Positions 21,719-32,608 are shown, counted from the stretch's first letter. The stretch: 64,000 nucleotides of DNA from Steinernema hermaphroditum (GCA_030435675.1 CM059624.1:16454769-16518768); one strand, 5' to 3'. Notes: a model not told the origin generated them from the letters alone. Translations and numbers: made by a program.

Positions 21719-22006
21719 TCAATCCGTTTCATTCGTTCCTTCGGTGTATTTTTTCAAATTGCCCAAAGCCCTATTCGCTTTGTTAAGCTGTTTCTCTTGG
21801 GATTCGATGTCCTCGTTCAATTCTCGAATTCTAATTCGTTTCTTCTGCATTTTCAATCGCGTACTGTGCTCCGATGCGTACGAATTCTGCGCACAGGTCG
21901 GTGGCCGCAGCCTGAACCTGAAGCACGGGGAGTCAGCACGTCAAACAAAGGTTCTTAAAACTTGATTATAAGCTTCTTGGACAGCATTTTCGCGGGACAT
22001 CGGCAT
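21719..22006 (-). pseudogene. Frameshifted partial copy of the 28894-29468 gene
   Basis: Two exons are visible: MPMSRENAVQEAYNQ (22006 down), a GT-AG intron of about 45 nt, then VQAAATDLCAEFVRIGAQYA followed by IENAEETN and a stop. A +1 shift restores RIRELNEDIESQEKQLNKAN and the end. The intact paralog has AATDVSAEFVRIGAQF at the equivalent place, after an intron at the same point. The first two thirds of the parent are missing. An intron is kept, so it came from DNA duplication, not reverse transcription. A sequencing indel is the alternative. Confidence 0.72.
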
Positions 22007-22149
22007 AGCTGCAACAATGTAAGGTGGCTTCCAATCGACGCTTTTGGACGAAAATTTGGACGAAAACAATAAGTGGCAGTGTTGCAAATTGCGCATGTAT
22101 AAATACCGATTTTCACATGGTTCAGTACCAATTCAAGTTTTCTACAACA

Positions 22150-23048
22150 ATGACCCGAAGCTCCCTCACCCGATCGATGGAACCTTCGGCAGCCGAAGAA
22201 CTCATTCGTGATTACGATCAAGTCCTCAAGGATTATGATGCGCTGCCACGATACGCAACGCGAGATGACCTGGCAGAGCTTCATGACTACGACTTCTACA
22301 CTCTGCATGACAGGGAGGAACAACGATCAAACGCCGACAATGGAGCGCAACACTTCGAGGGACCTTTCGCAGTTAACGAAAAAGATGGGGAATTCTTTTT
22401 GGTCGACGGATGTCGGCGTCGCCAAGCCATCATGAAGAAGCACGGAGAGAATGAGTGGCAGGCGGTCAAAGTCAAGTGTGTCGTGTTCAAGAACTTGAAG
22501 CTGAAAGAGAAGGCTGTGGTCCGATTTCAGCCATTTGTTTACCTAATGAAAAAGGAATTCAGCAAACCATTTGATCATGGAATAATGGCGCAGTGGACCG
22601 TCGGCATGTGGCCACAACTGCCACAAACGCCGGAAAGGGTGAAGAAATACGCCAAAGAGATAAGTCCTTTCTTCACGATGAAGTTGCTTACGAACCTAAA
22701 GAAAAACTCAAGCAGCGCTACCTATGTACAATGTCGGTGTCGGAATATCCGAAGAACAATCGTGAAAATTTGGACGAGCAGCAAAGAAAAGCCGAATTGA
22801 AGAAGTTCTTGAAAGAGGTCGCAGAAATCACCGAAGCCGGAGGCCTCGTGACGAAGCTCAACAAGAAAACGAGTGCATTTCGCCTGCATTTAGCGCAGCT
22901 AAATTTGCCCAACTGAAAGAGGAGAACCACCTGCAAAGACATCGTCGACGAACTTCTAGAGAAAGAAGACTACCTGGAAGAAGCTGAGCAAGAACGCCGA
23001 GAAGATACAGCTGCTGAGATACTCGACACTTTTGAGTGCGGAACGTGA
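22150..23048 (+). pseudogene. ParB/sulfiredoxin-like domain ORF, intronless and frame-broken
   Basis: The frame from ATG 22150 has an acidic N-terminus (YDQVLKDYDALPRYATRDD), then GPFAVNEKDGEFFLVDGCRR with RQAIMKK, and VKVKCVVFKNLKLKEKAVV. The layout strand-DGC(R)RR-helix-V.V...L resembles the ParB N-terminal box (GxRRxxA) and the sulfiredoxin GCHR motif. Near 22680 the coding sense moves to another frame (HDEVAYEPKEKLKQRYLC, then KAELKKFLKEVAEIT) and twice more around 22880 and 22930, ending DYLEEAEQERREDTAAEILD. No splice sites explain the shifts. TATA-like GTATAAATACC lies about 50 nt upstream of the ATG. It is either a decayed gene or one with several sequencing indels. Domain call is tentative. 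Confidence 0.5.
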
Positions 23049-24357
23049 GAACCCAATAGCGTACTCATTATTATAGAAACTGTCGAGTTTTGCTTATCAC
23101 TGTAAAGAAGTGACTACGGAAGTGAAATTTAGGGAAGCAATTGCCCTATTGGGATCTATTATTATACAAACCCCAATGGGTAGCTGATTTTCATTGACAG
23201 TCAGTACAAATAGTAAGGCTTATCAGTGTGCAAAAATTTAAGCCAAATCGGCGGAGGTCATGCTTAGCATCTCCCTTGTAAGCACGAACTTCGAATTGCT
23301 TCCAACCTTACCTAAGCAGTTTTTTTGGGTTTTTGTTTCTTAGCTTGTTTTGAATGGCATCTTTCGTCGTTAGGTCACGCTTCTCGTTTCAGACAGATGT
23401 CTGAGAAATTCGCTAAATCAACTGACTACCAACTGACGATGATGTGATTTCCAGCGAACAAGGTTATAAGTCGAACCCGTCTGTGAGCACGACAGGTTTA
23501 AACGCGTCTGACACAGGATGTTATTAATCAAGTTCGCTTTGGATTTCTTGCATGACGCATTAAACCGATCCATCAAACGATCTTCAGGATTCGTAGCGGG
23601 CAGAGACAGTATCCGGAGAAATTTAGCACTATTGAGTGATCCTAAAAACTGGTTTTGGTGGTTTCATAGTGTTGCGATAGCTTCGTGGTCTCCATGAAAC
23701 ACATTGAACGTTCAAAAATCAACCAGCTCATAGATCTGAAACGCGTTGATCGCTTCGGTAACATAATGGTTTTTGAATAAAAACTTAGCACACCTCGAAC
23801 TATACACCTTCTTTTTCATTGTCGCAACATTTTTTTCTTCCTGTTCGATCTTATTCTCGCGGAGTCGCCAAAATCTAACCTCTTGTCGTTGTCATTCTCA
23901 TAGAAGGACACGTCTTTTTTGTGTTCTGTGCCTTAAAACACCCAAAGGACGAACTACTTGCACTTCCTCTGTGCGCCTAAATACCAAAATGTTCGCTTCG
24001 TTTCGCTCCACTTCCTTCATTCATCATGTTTTTTCGTCAGTAGTTCCACTACTCCGCACCATAACCGTCGACGTCTACGGCGTCGAATTCGGCAAGCGGC
24101 TTTGAAGCCGTGATTCAACATTTGCACATTTACGTCACCGATATCTTTTTCGCCTTTCGACGAACGAAAAGTCGCCGAGGGGCGTTCTCAGCGCGCGAAC
24201 CGGTATCCGATGTTAAAAGTTCATAGCGTCCCGCATAAAAGCACGCTGATCACCGGTGGAAAACGTGCAGTTCATCGTGTCATCAACACGACGCACTTCC
24301 CCTCAAGGCCTTTTCTTGTTCAGTAACCCGAGACGTATCCATTTCAGTGAAACACTC
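23049..24357. other. Intergenic; promoter and outron of the His-rich peptide pair at the right edge
   Basis: No gene recognised between 23049 and about 24200. CATAAAA at 24234-24240 is a likely TATA box for the gene at 24358. It is followed by an outron of about 100 nt ending at the acceptor ATCCATTTCAG (24346). Confidence 0.5.
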
Positions 24358-24552
24358 ATGAAATCGCTGATCCTTCTGCTCATCGCCTTTGCCGCCTTGT
24401 TGGCTGTCGTCGACGCCCAGTGGGGCTTCTACGGACATCCCCACTACTACGGGCCTCCCCATCCACCTTATCATCCGCCCTACTGGCACCCGCCTCACTT
24501 CCATTACGATCCCTACCACGGCCCTCACTGGCATGGTTGGCACAAGAAATAA
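24358..24552 (+). CDS. Secreted His/Pro/Tyr-rich peptide 1
   Basis: 64 aa, one exon, starting 11 nt after the trans-splice acceptor. The longer in-frame ATG at 24256 lies in the outron. Signal peptide MKSLILLLIAFAALLAVVDA, then QWGFYGHPHYYGPPHPPYHP and HPPHFHYDPYHGPHWHGWHK. About a quarter of the mature residues are His. The QWG start after signal cleavage is shared with the YGG peptides, linking this pair to the same defence-peptide superfamily. Metal binding through HxH and HWH motifs is an inference. Confidence 0.84.
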   Translation: MKSLILLLIAFAALLAVVDAQWGFYGHPHYYGPPHPPYHPPYWHPPHFHYDPYHGPHWHGWHKK

Positions 24553-24767
24553 GCGGCGTGAATCTCTCTGGATACTCTGTTACTGTACATTTCTGATTGT
24601 TCATATTAATCTCCAAATAACAAGATTTCCTACTCTGCTTGCTGTTTTGATGAACTATCACGGTTTTGATGACCCGCGATCACCGCGCATCCATTGCTTC
24701 GAGTCGAGCCGCGTCTCGCTCCTAAAAACTAACCCAAAAATTCCAGGCAAAGAACCGTCCAATCGTC

Positions 24768-24965
24768 ATGAAATCGCTGATCATCCTCCTCATCGCGTTC
24801 GCCGCGCTTATGGCCATCGCTGACGCGCAGTACTGGCGCAACTACTACGGACACAGCCCTTACGGATGGGGACCTTACCATCCCCCGCACGCCGTCACCA
24901 CCGTCCACCATTACTCTCCTCCTCACTACCACTGGCACGGTCCCCACTGGCACGGCCGCAAGTAA
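24768..24965 (+). CDS. Secreted His/Pro/Tyr-rich peptide 2 (tandem paralog)
   Basis: 65 aa, one exon. MKSLIILLIAFAALMAIADA is nearly the same signal peptide as its neighbour; the mature part runs QYWRNYYGHSPYGWGPYHPP to HYHWHGPHWHGRK. Its own acceptor (AAAAATTCCAG) lies about 20 nt before the ATG, and only 215 nt separate it from the stop of peptide 1. So the two may form a short operon or be independently promoted tandem duplicates. No AATAAA is obvious between them. Confidence 0.84.
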   Translation: MKSLIILLIAFAALMAIADAQYWRNYYGHSPYGWGPYHPPHAVTTVHHYSPPHYHWHGPHWHGRK

Positions 24966-25502
24966 ACGACAGTAATCTTAATGTACACCTATGATTGTAC
25001 ATACCTTAAATGATCCACTTATATTAAATTTCCTGATTCGCTCTGTTGTGCTTCCTGTGTTCCCAATTTGCACCTGTGATCGAGCACTTTCACGACTGAT
25101 GAGAAAATCTCATTACTTATGACTGAATGATAGTTCATAAATGTGTTCATTGCAGTCATATCTTCTTCATTTTCATAAAAGGAAAACGTAAAAACAAGTC
25201 TCACGTAATCAATGAACACTCATATCGAGGATGACCTTCTGCGTTGTTTTGAAATCGACATCTTTCAACCGATTAGATCAGGGTAATAGTGATCCTCTCA
25301 ATAGTCTAGGCGCTGGGTGCAACACCCACTCTTTCACCCAGCCAGAACTTCTCCGTAGGTTCGTTGTTTGACAGTTGTGTTTTTTGATGGAAAAGTCATT
25401 CTACATTTTTATCCGTCGTTTCCAAGGCAGCATATTTCGACCATTTAGCCACCGTTGCTTCGAATCAGTAGACGTCTTACAATTACATTTTGTCTATTCG
25501 CA

Positions 25503-26074
25503 ATGTCTACTGCCCTATTGCCTCATGCAGATAAATCTGCTTTCTTATTTCTCGTGTTGAGCTTAGTCGGATGCGGTTGTCCGTTGTCCGACAACATGAT
25601 CATAATGGTTTGCTCGATGTTGCTTCCGTTACTTTTTCTACAACCGATCACTTTGTATGCCGTCGCCATCTGCTCGAAGAAGGGGACACATACGAATGAA
25701 GTCCAAACAACTTCGCCAGCCGTTACCGACAAAAACAGTATGGAAATGTCCACGCAGAAAAGTGGAATTGGAATGTGCTGTAAGCCGGCGACGACCACAA
25801 TTGGCGGACCTCAATCGAAGATGGATACGATTTCTGCTGGTGCGATTTCGGTGACCTCGACAGAGCTGGTCGAGAAGAAGTCGAAGCTGAAGTTGGATCT
25901 TCGCAATTGTCGGACAGAGGAGATGTTCCCGGACGCCCCGGTCGGAACCGGCAAGAAGGAATCTGTATGTTTCTTTTGTGTACTTCTCTTATTGTTTCGA
26001 CTTGGGCAATTTAGAAAGGAAGTAGAACTACGACTGTTGGTATCAATACTGCGCACTACGATTGCTATGTGTAA
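25503..26074 (+). CDS. Small uncharacterised membrane protein
   Basis: Exons to 25964 and 26015-26074 join in phase to about 173 aa. The start is uncertain: 25503 (MSTALLPHADK) or 25455 in the same frame. Two hydrophobic segments (SAFLFLVLSLVGCGCPL and MVCSMLLPLLFLQPITLYAV) are followed by a hydrophilic Thr/Ser/Lys-rich cytoplasmic or lumenal part with scattered Cys (IGMCCKPATTT, LDLRNCRTEEMFPD), ending GINTAHYDCYV. I do not recognise the family. The coding-like second exon after a proper GT-AG intron supports reality. Confidence 0.55.
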
Positions 26075-26165
26075 ATATGATGTACAGTTCAGGGAAGCGA
26101 TTAACTTCTCGCAATAATGGTTGTTCTACCAGATATTATTCCAGGGTCAGTTAACTTTTAGATGA

Positions 26166-28767
26166 TCACCTGCGATGACGGTAATTTCTATTGCTCGACG
26201 ATGATGAAGAGCGGGAGCGAGAACGGCTGCGGTTCCTCCTTGAGTGATCCGTACGTCTGGAACGTGAATGTCTTCGACGGTTTCGTCTGGGAGAGCGAGA
26301 ACGTGATCGGGGCGAATCGGACGAGGATGAGTGCCTTCGACGATGATCATGGCGGCGAGAACGTTCTCTTGAAGAAGCTGACGAGCTGGTGGACCTCCTG
26401 CGTCGTCTTGGGCTCTTACTACTTCGGGTGCTACGTGATGAGCTACTGCTACGGCTGCCACCTTGCCTTGTGATTCTGTCCCGCATGCGTTTAGCCTCTT
26501 CTTGGAGGTCATCGTCACGTCTCTAAACGTAAGTTTGTATCCTTATACGCTTCTCAAAACAAACTCACCCTTCTTTGTTTTCTAAGCTCTTTTGTCCTTT
26601 CCGCCTCTTCAGCCTTTAGCTCGGCTGCTGTTTTTGTCAGTGCACGCTGCATCTGTTGGCGAAGCTTGCGGGCGGCAATCGATTTCCGGTCATCATCCGA
26701 ATCTGATTCTCCTGCCTTTTTCTTCCTCTGGGCCATCCGCTTTGTCTTTCTATAGGCTCTCTTTCTATTTTCGATTTCTGCTCGTTCTTTCTCCGACTCC
26801 GACATGCTCGATCGAATCTCCAAAGGTTCGTCTTCTGCACTGTTATCACTGTTTTGAGCGGAATCTTTTCTGCTTGTGGTTGACCGAGGACTGGGCGAAG
26901 TGCTTTTCGATTTACGCCTTTTTCGCGCTGGAGAGCTGATTTTTCTGGAGCTTGACGGTTCCTCGAATGACAAAGGACTTGGAGATCGCTTGCTTCTCAG
27001 CGCTCTGAATGTAATGTGTCAAAGCTTGTTCTTGTGGATGGACAACAGAAGCTAAGTAACCTACAAGATTTTTCGGTACTCTTGACTAGGAAGCACAGGC
27101 CCTTGAACGACTTCTCTGGTGGGACTATCGTCACCTGACCGATCGCCTCTGTCACCACCAAAGGAGCGAATGAATTCTGTCCGTTCGTGCTGGACTCCTT
27201 CGTCCTCCGATGAAGAGGAGCTTTGAAGATGGAGTTTACTTTCGTTTTTCTTAGCAATGAAGCTGAAAGACTTGCGAGAGTTGGGAGATACTGCGTTCCA
27301 CTGACCTCAGTAAGGTAGTTGTAGCTTCCTCGTTTTGCGACACCTTTCCTACAATTTCTGCCCGTCGCTTTTTTAACATGGCACGGTCAGCCTTCGCCCC
27401 TCGACCCTAAACATGAAAGGCGATCATTTTAATAGACGCATGAGAGAGGAGGGGAAGGTGGAGCGGAATAACAAATACAGTGTTAGATAAGCAATTGAAA
27501 GAAACGTAGGGAAAAGCGAAGAAAATAATTACAGACAGAGAGGGCGAGTTTGGCTTTGTCAATCTCTTTGATTTGTGCAGTTTCGTCCTGCTCCTTTTGA
27601 TCCAACTTTACTAATTTTATGAATGCAGTTCCTCCGACTCTGTACTGTTGGCCTATTTTGTTGAGAACGCTGAGGTCTTCGGCGCCCATGCGGCGGACGT
27701 CAAGTTTAAGATCTGCAGGATCATCTAATTTCATCAACGCCACCACAACTCAAAATACCAAATCCAATCTCCTCTTGCGGATCTTCGTGCTCACTCTCAT
27801 CGCTGTAACGGGACTGACTGGTATTTCCGGCGACTACGTCACTTCCCTCATAGGAGAACCCTATGGCGGCTTTCTGGTCAGTTAGTTGTCTACAATGATG
27901 ACTCTCCAAAGCTGTTAGTGCACTGCGAATCCTACTTTTTCTTATGCGCCTCCATTTTTGCTCTCTGGTTCGGTTTATTTTTGGTTTCTGCCCAGAACTC
28001 CTTTGCGGCAATTTCCTTTAGCCATTGTTTTTCGCCGACCTTCTTGAACTCATTGGCGGCAAGAACACGATAACGTTCATATTCGCATTGTGTCTCTTCG
28101 TCGTCCATTCCCAACGCATCCCAGTCGTCTTCGTGTTGCTGCTTCACTTCCGGAATGTAGTCTAGATGGGAACGCGCATCGAAACGATCGATTAGGACAT
28201 CCGGGTTGCCTTGCCATTTTCTCCTGAAATAGTCGAAGTGGGCTGCGGTAATTATTATGATGTGTGGGAATGGTGGCACAAGAAATTCTTAGCAGGTTCG
28301 AATGGGTTTACGAAATTAACGCCAATGACTTGACTTGACTTAATTAATTAACGAAATTAACGCCAAACTTGTTCGAATATGTGCACGAAAGAGCACCTAG
28401 AAGAAGAACATAGTGTCGAAAGCGTCAATTTGATGAATGTTTTGCGTTTCTCATGCTTTCGATTTTGATGAGTCGTCTAAAGAGAGGCTAGTGCATACAT
28501 ATATAGCTTTCTAAGTAAGTCAGATATACAGAATTCATAATGTTATCGTTGAGTTTGTTTAATAACTTACAAAGTTGATGATGATTCTGCAGCCTGAGCT
28601 ATGGCTGGATCGAGGAATATCTGGCACTTTCGCCCGTGCACCTGCATGAACTGCTCTGGGTCACGGCGAATGGACTCGTAATATAGCTTCCTCCTTTCAT
28701 TGCGCTTTACGGCATCCACCATGTGACTGCGGACTTTTTTCTCTTGCTTCCGCGCTTCATGCCACAT
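26166..28767 (-). CDS. CLASRP: CLASRP/SWAP2-type SR-rich splicing regulator
   Basis: The minus-strand start MWHEARKQEKKVRSHMVDAV is the invariant start of CLASRP and sits 1 nt after AACGTTTAG. Exon 28571-28767 also carries MQVHGRKCQIFLDPAIAQAA. Exon 27936-28223 has KWQGNPDVLIDRFDARSHLD, and the next (from 27889) KAAIGFSYEG; these are the DRRM-type N-terminal block of the family. Later exons hold LSVLNKIGQQYRVGGTAFIK, then acidic/Lys-rich coils (RKLRQQMQRALTKTAAELKA) and a terminal RS domain of about 95 residues ending NRNYRHRR at 26166. In mammals the protein binds the CLK4 kinase and affects alternative splicing in the nucleus. It is probably the downstream gene of an operon, 127 nt after the stop of 28894-29468. 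Middle exons were not all delimited. Confidence 0.9.
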
Positions 28768-28893
28768 TCTAAACGTTAGAATTTCATTTACGGCCAACAT
28801 CGTACAAGGTGTATAGGTATTGGAAACGCATAAACGTTGGATTTGAAGTGTAAAAGACATTACTGGATATCTTTATTTTTAGGCATGAATAAA

Positions 28894-29468
28894 TTAGTAT
28901 ATGTTCTCGTCCAACAGGGATTCATGTCGCCTTTTCAAGTCCAACAACGCTTGAGACACTTGTTCAAGTTTTTCTTCTTGTTGTTTTATCGTGGAATCCA
29001 GTTCCTCGATCCGCTTGTCGCTGGCATCGTCATGGTTTTCTACTTGAAATTGGGCTCCTATTCTGACGAACTCAGCGCTAACGTCTGTTGCAGCAAACAG
29101 GAGCTGAAATCACCAATTTCCTAGGCACAGCTCACACGAAAAAAAAACTAACATCTTTAATCCCAAATTCGGCAGTTTCCTTGATATGTTCTGGAGTTGG
29201 TCCTGTCCGACCGGGGATGGCATTGTTCAACTCGAGAAATTGAACAAACGTCATCATCAGTTTGTTGATTTTGTCGCCAAGTTGACTTTTTGAGGCAGCG
29301 CGGAGATCGTGCACAATGTTAGCTAATGGGTCCTGAATGATGCTCAAATACGTACGGCCGGAAAGGGCGATATCTTACTGGTTTCTCTTCAGCTTGCGTC
29401 TGCTGAGAGCGACCTCTCTGCTGCGATTCATCCTCATCATCTTCTAGCAAAGCTTCGAGAGTTGACAT
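28894..29468 (-). CDS. Unassigned helical protein, first gene of a probable operon
   Basis: Exons 29379-29468, 29153-29332 and 28894-29103 give 159 aa, all in phase. The ATG is 20 nt after CTTCCTTGCAG. The N-terminus is acidic and Gln-rich (MSTLEALLEDDEDESQQRGR). Then come DPLANIVHDLRAASKSQLGD, LMMTFVQFLELNNAIPGRTG, LLFAATDVSAEFVRIGAQF and a C-terminal coiled coil (EELDSTIKQQEEKLEQ). The size and helix plus coiled-coil layout resemble small subunits of nuclear complexes such as Mediator, but I could not match any. AATAAA lies about 20 nt after the stop and the CLASRP acceptor about 125 nt after it, typical nematode operon spacing. A broken copy lies at 21719-22006. Confidence 0.75.
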
Positions 29469-29499
29469 TTTGGAGGAGCTATCTGAAGTTTCTGCAAGG

Positions 29500-30081
29500 A
29501 AGCGTTGTTTATATGCAGAGAAATATTAACAGAGGCAATGCAATGCGCAACAACAACAGGCCGCATTGATGTTGGGCAGCGCTACCGTATGCGAGTCCTG
29601 AGCATTCAGGCAACGCAAATAAAAATCCATTACTCCGAAAAACAGTACCAGCTTTGATCAGCTGTGCCCTAAAAGAGAACAATATAAACGGAATTGAAGA
29701 CAGGATTAAGTCACATGTTGTGCATAAAGAAGACGTATTAACAAAGTTTTACGATATTTGAAAAACACGACTCTGCGTCTCAGTTCAGGTAAGAAAGTTG
29801 TGCGTTCAAATCGGGGATCACATCTTTTTATCTTCTTCGCTCTTCGTTTTTTCTCTTCATGGTTTGCCAGGCATGGAGCACCAAAGACATCAATGCTTGT
29901 TTTGCAGAAATACAAAGGTGGGTCACTGCCGTTATGTGACGAGCACACAAAACGGTCAAATGGTAGACGTCCGTATTGAACAATGAAATTTGCGTCTGTC
30001 GCAAAATCGCGACCCCTCTATGTTGTGTCTGTAAAATGTTTTGTAATCATCAATTTTTTTCTCTGTGAAAGACTAGCTACT
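29500..30081. other. Intergenic
   Basis: Upstream region of the operon. The plus ORFs at 29758-29986 end CLFCRNTKVGHCRYVTSTQ without any recognisable finger or splice partner; nothing supportable. Confidence 0.35.
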
Positions 30082-30354
30082 TTACAACACATCCACGGAA
30101 ATTTTGGGTTCACGTTTACGAGTCGCGTCGTGCGATCGCTCTCTATCTCTGAGGTTCGTTGAAGGAGATGAGCTAGCGGGAGTTGTTGTTGGCACAGTAA
30201 TGGTGCGGGCTCCCAGAAGGTATGTAACACTCTGCGCCACTTCGACGCCCGTAAAAATAAGATCGCCGCTTTTCATTTCGATATCGCGCTCCGTGCCGAA
30301 GGGAATCGACGAGTACAGTGTGATACTGTTCTTCGCCTTGCACCGTTGATTCAA
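30082..30354 (-). CDS. Uncharacterised terminal exon
   Basis: Minus-strand frame with LYSSIPFGTERDIEMKSGDL, IFTGVEVAQSVTYLLGARTI and a Thr/Ser/Arg-rich tail ending KREPKISVDVL. The composition and the terminal stop look real, and there is an acceptor (ATTGTTTTAG) at about 30416 with a donor 30 nt further up. The frame joining them is not clear because the region just inside that acceptor is open in another frame. Family not recognised. It may be the 3' exon of a gene whose 5' part I could not trace. Confidence 0.35.
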   Translation of the reverse strand: MNQRCKAKNSITLYSSIPFGTERDIEMKSGDLIFTGVEVAQSVTYLLGARTITVPTTTPASSSPSTNLRDRERSHDATRKREPKISVDVL

Positions 30355-30747
30355 GAGTACATATAGGTGGCAATTCCAATAATGTCTTTTTTTGTTTCTC
30401 GAATTCTACGTGCTAAAACAATAGAGTTTTGACCTATACTTACACAATAACTTTGCGGCTACAAATGGCAATCTTGCGAGTTTTGTTTATTTTCACTTCT
30501 GTTCGGTTCACTTCGCACTACATTTTCAAGGAACGCTGCTATTCACAATTCGAGCAATGAACAAAGGAATAGTATGATGAGAACAACACAGGGACGAGAC
30601 TGTACAAAATTGTGATTGGGGTAGATGGAACATTGAAATATGGAATTTCCGTACGAACGAGTCTGATAACAGGCACTTGAGCGTGGCGATGCTATACTGT
30701 TTGAGGATCACAAGAACATGAAGGGTTAATTAGTTAACAATAGGAAA

Positions 30748-32608
30748 TTATGCGCTTGTCTCACGACGGTAATGAGGGTAGGGGGGCAGTGGCCGGGTGT
30801 ACTTTTCGAGGAGAGGATCACGTTGAGGCACGGCGGAGAATTGAACGTCGCTGCTGGAATGAGTGGTAGATGAGCAGTTGAATGTGGTGGCAGTTGAGTT
30901 GGAGGCAGAAGAGAGTGGGAAAGCAAGCACACAGGCGATAGTTTGAAGAAACAGTCTTAGGCATGCAATCAGAAGAGGTAATCCCTGAAAGCGAGCAGTG
31001 CCACACAAAACAAACAAACGACAGTGGAAGGAAAGAAAGCAAAGAAACGGTGTTTTGAGTGTCGCAGTAAATGTTATAAAGTGGATAAATGTGGCCTTTG
31101 GTGGGCCAATTTTTTGCTAGGATTGTGAAACAGAGGTTCAAGATGTTTTATGTGTGTGAAATTCTAGCTATGAACGATAACTCGGCCGTGCACAAACACA
31201 CAATTATCTTATCCGAATGTTTTAATTTTGTACAACCTTTTCATTAAAACTACCGTTCTGCGTCCATTTTGAAAGAATGTGAATCGTTGTGAACCGGCCC
31301 TACTGCGTGAAATTCATTTCGAACACACCGCGAAACACCAAAAAGGGATAAGGTACGCACCCACAAGTGACACAACGAATTAGGAGGTGTGATGTTAAGT
31401 GAACCACCACCAACACAATCACAATGAGTGTAACAGTGCAGTGAGTTTGTAATGTGTTAATCTCTTTCTGTTGGCTATATTACGTTTGTAGGGTTCGCTG
31501 TGAAGTGAAGGAGGTCTCGTGCGGCGCCCATTTGCTCGTGTCTTCGACGGCAACGAATCCTGTCTTGTCACTCTTTTCGCTTAAAATGAAAAGTTTTTTT
31601 TTTTGGATTTTGTTTTCAAATATCGTTGTGCACTTGCGCGGTGCGTACCCAATTCAAAAAGCGAAAAAAAAGAAACGTTTCAGCTAGATGTCCACTTCAC
31701 TATGTGATAACTAACCTCGATCCGGACTGGCCGGAGAAGAACTTGTAGGTGGTGGCAAGAGAGGACATGAAGGCGATAGACCAGCAGACCGTACCCATGA
31801 TGTGGAGATAGAAGGCGTAGCCGATGCGTTGCTAAATTTTAGTAAACTGGTCAAGTAGCATAATATGATGTATATACCTCGTAAGTTCCGACCATCCCTT
31901 GCACGAAACGGTTATCGACACGGTTAGCGGCAAGAAAGAAGACTCCGTCGGCAATCACAGAGCTCAGAACTGGAATGAACTTGTGTGTTTGTTCATCGAT
32001 ATGATTCAACTTACGAGCCAGGAATAAGCAAATGGTGAAAACAAAGGCAGTGGCTGGGAAGCATGGGGCGCAGATTCCTGTGCATATGGACAGGAAAGCG
32101 AGGAACTGACTGAAGATTATGAAGAAGAGAACGGCTTTGTGCCAGGCTGAAATGAAAAAAAAAGAAAATAATGGCCAATGATTGTAATAACATTAGTCAT
32201 TGAGTTTCTTTACGTGAGTTTGAGTTTCGATCATAACGTGAAACAATTTCAAGATCACTACACGGTTGCACTTCACTCACCCCAAAATCTGTGATGTTCC
32301 GATTCACCAGCAGCTCCATCTTCGTCAATGTTCAACAATGTGTTCTCGATAACACTGGAGGCCGATTCGTCGAACTTGTACATGCAGTGGAGAGGCGACT
32401 CCTCGTAGAAGTCTCCAACGGCGACGACGTGCTTCTCGGAACGAATGCAATCCCACCAAAGTCCGTGTTGATGCTCTGCACGAAATTCGCGGATGTCCAC
32501 TACTTGCCAGGCAGGCGAGAAAAGGCCAGCGATTGAGAAGCCAAGGCCGACGATAATCAGAAGTATGGAGAGAACCAAGAACAGTTTCTTGACGGCAGTC
32601 GAGGCCAT
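30748..32608 (-). CDS. Claudin-like four-pass membrane protein 2
   Basis: Minus-strand exons 32281-32608, 32015-32146, 31878-31969, 31716-31831 and 30748-30853 give 257 aa with consistent phases. A hydrophobic segment (KLFLVLSILLIIVGLGFSIA) leads into GLFSPAW, then HQHGLWWDC and LHCMYKF, the claudin loop with its Trp and two Cys. WHKAVLFFIIF, VIADGVFFLAANRVDNRF and YAFYLHIMGTVCWSIAF are the other membrane segments. The tail SSDVQFSAVPQRDPL to PLPPYPHYRRETSA is Pro/Tyr-rich. The second and third exons are 132 and 92 nt, the same as exons 3 and 4 of the gene at 2345-4057. The acceptor TATTTGCAG lies about 35 nt before the ATG. The last intron is 862 nt. A reading-through alternative ends five codons after exon 4. 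Confidence 0.88.

Noticed and set aside
23450..23520. tRNA-like GGTTATAAGTCGAACCCGTC
   Set aside because: No matching acceptor stem or A box at the right distance.
26162..26473. Plus-strand 103-aa ORF
   Set aside because: It is the antisense of the RS domain of CLASRP; low-complexity Arg/Ser codons leave the complement open.
28894..29468. Mediator subunit identity (MED22, MED29 or MED30)
   Set aside because: Remembered signatures of these subunits do not line up; only the size and coiled-coil layout are similar.
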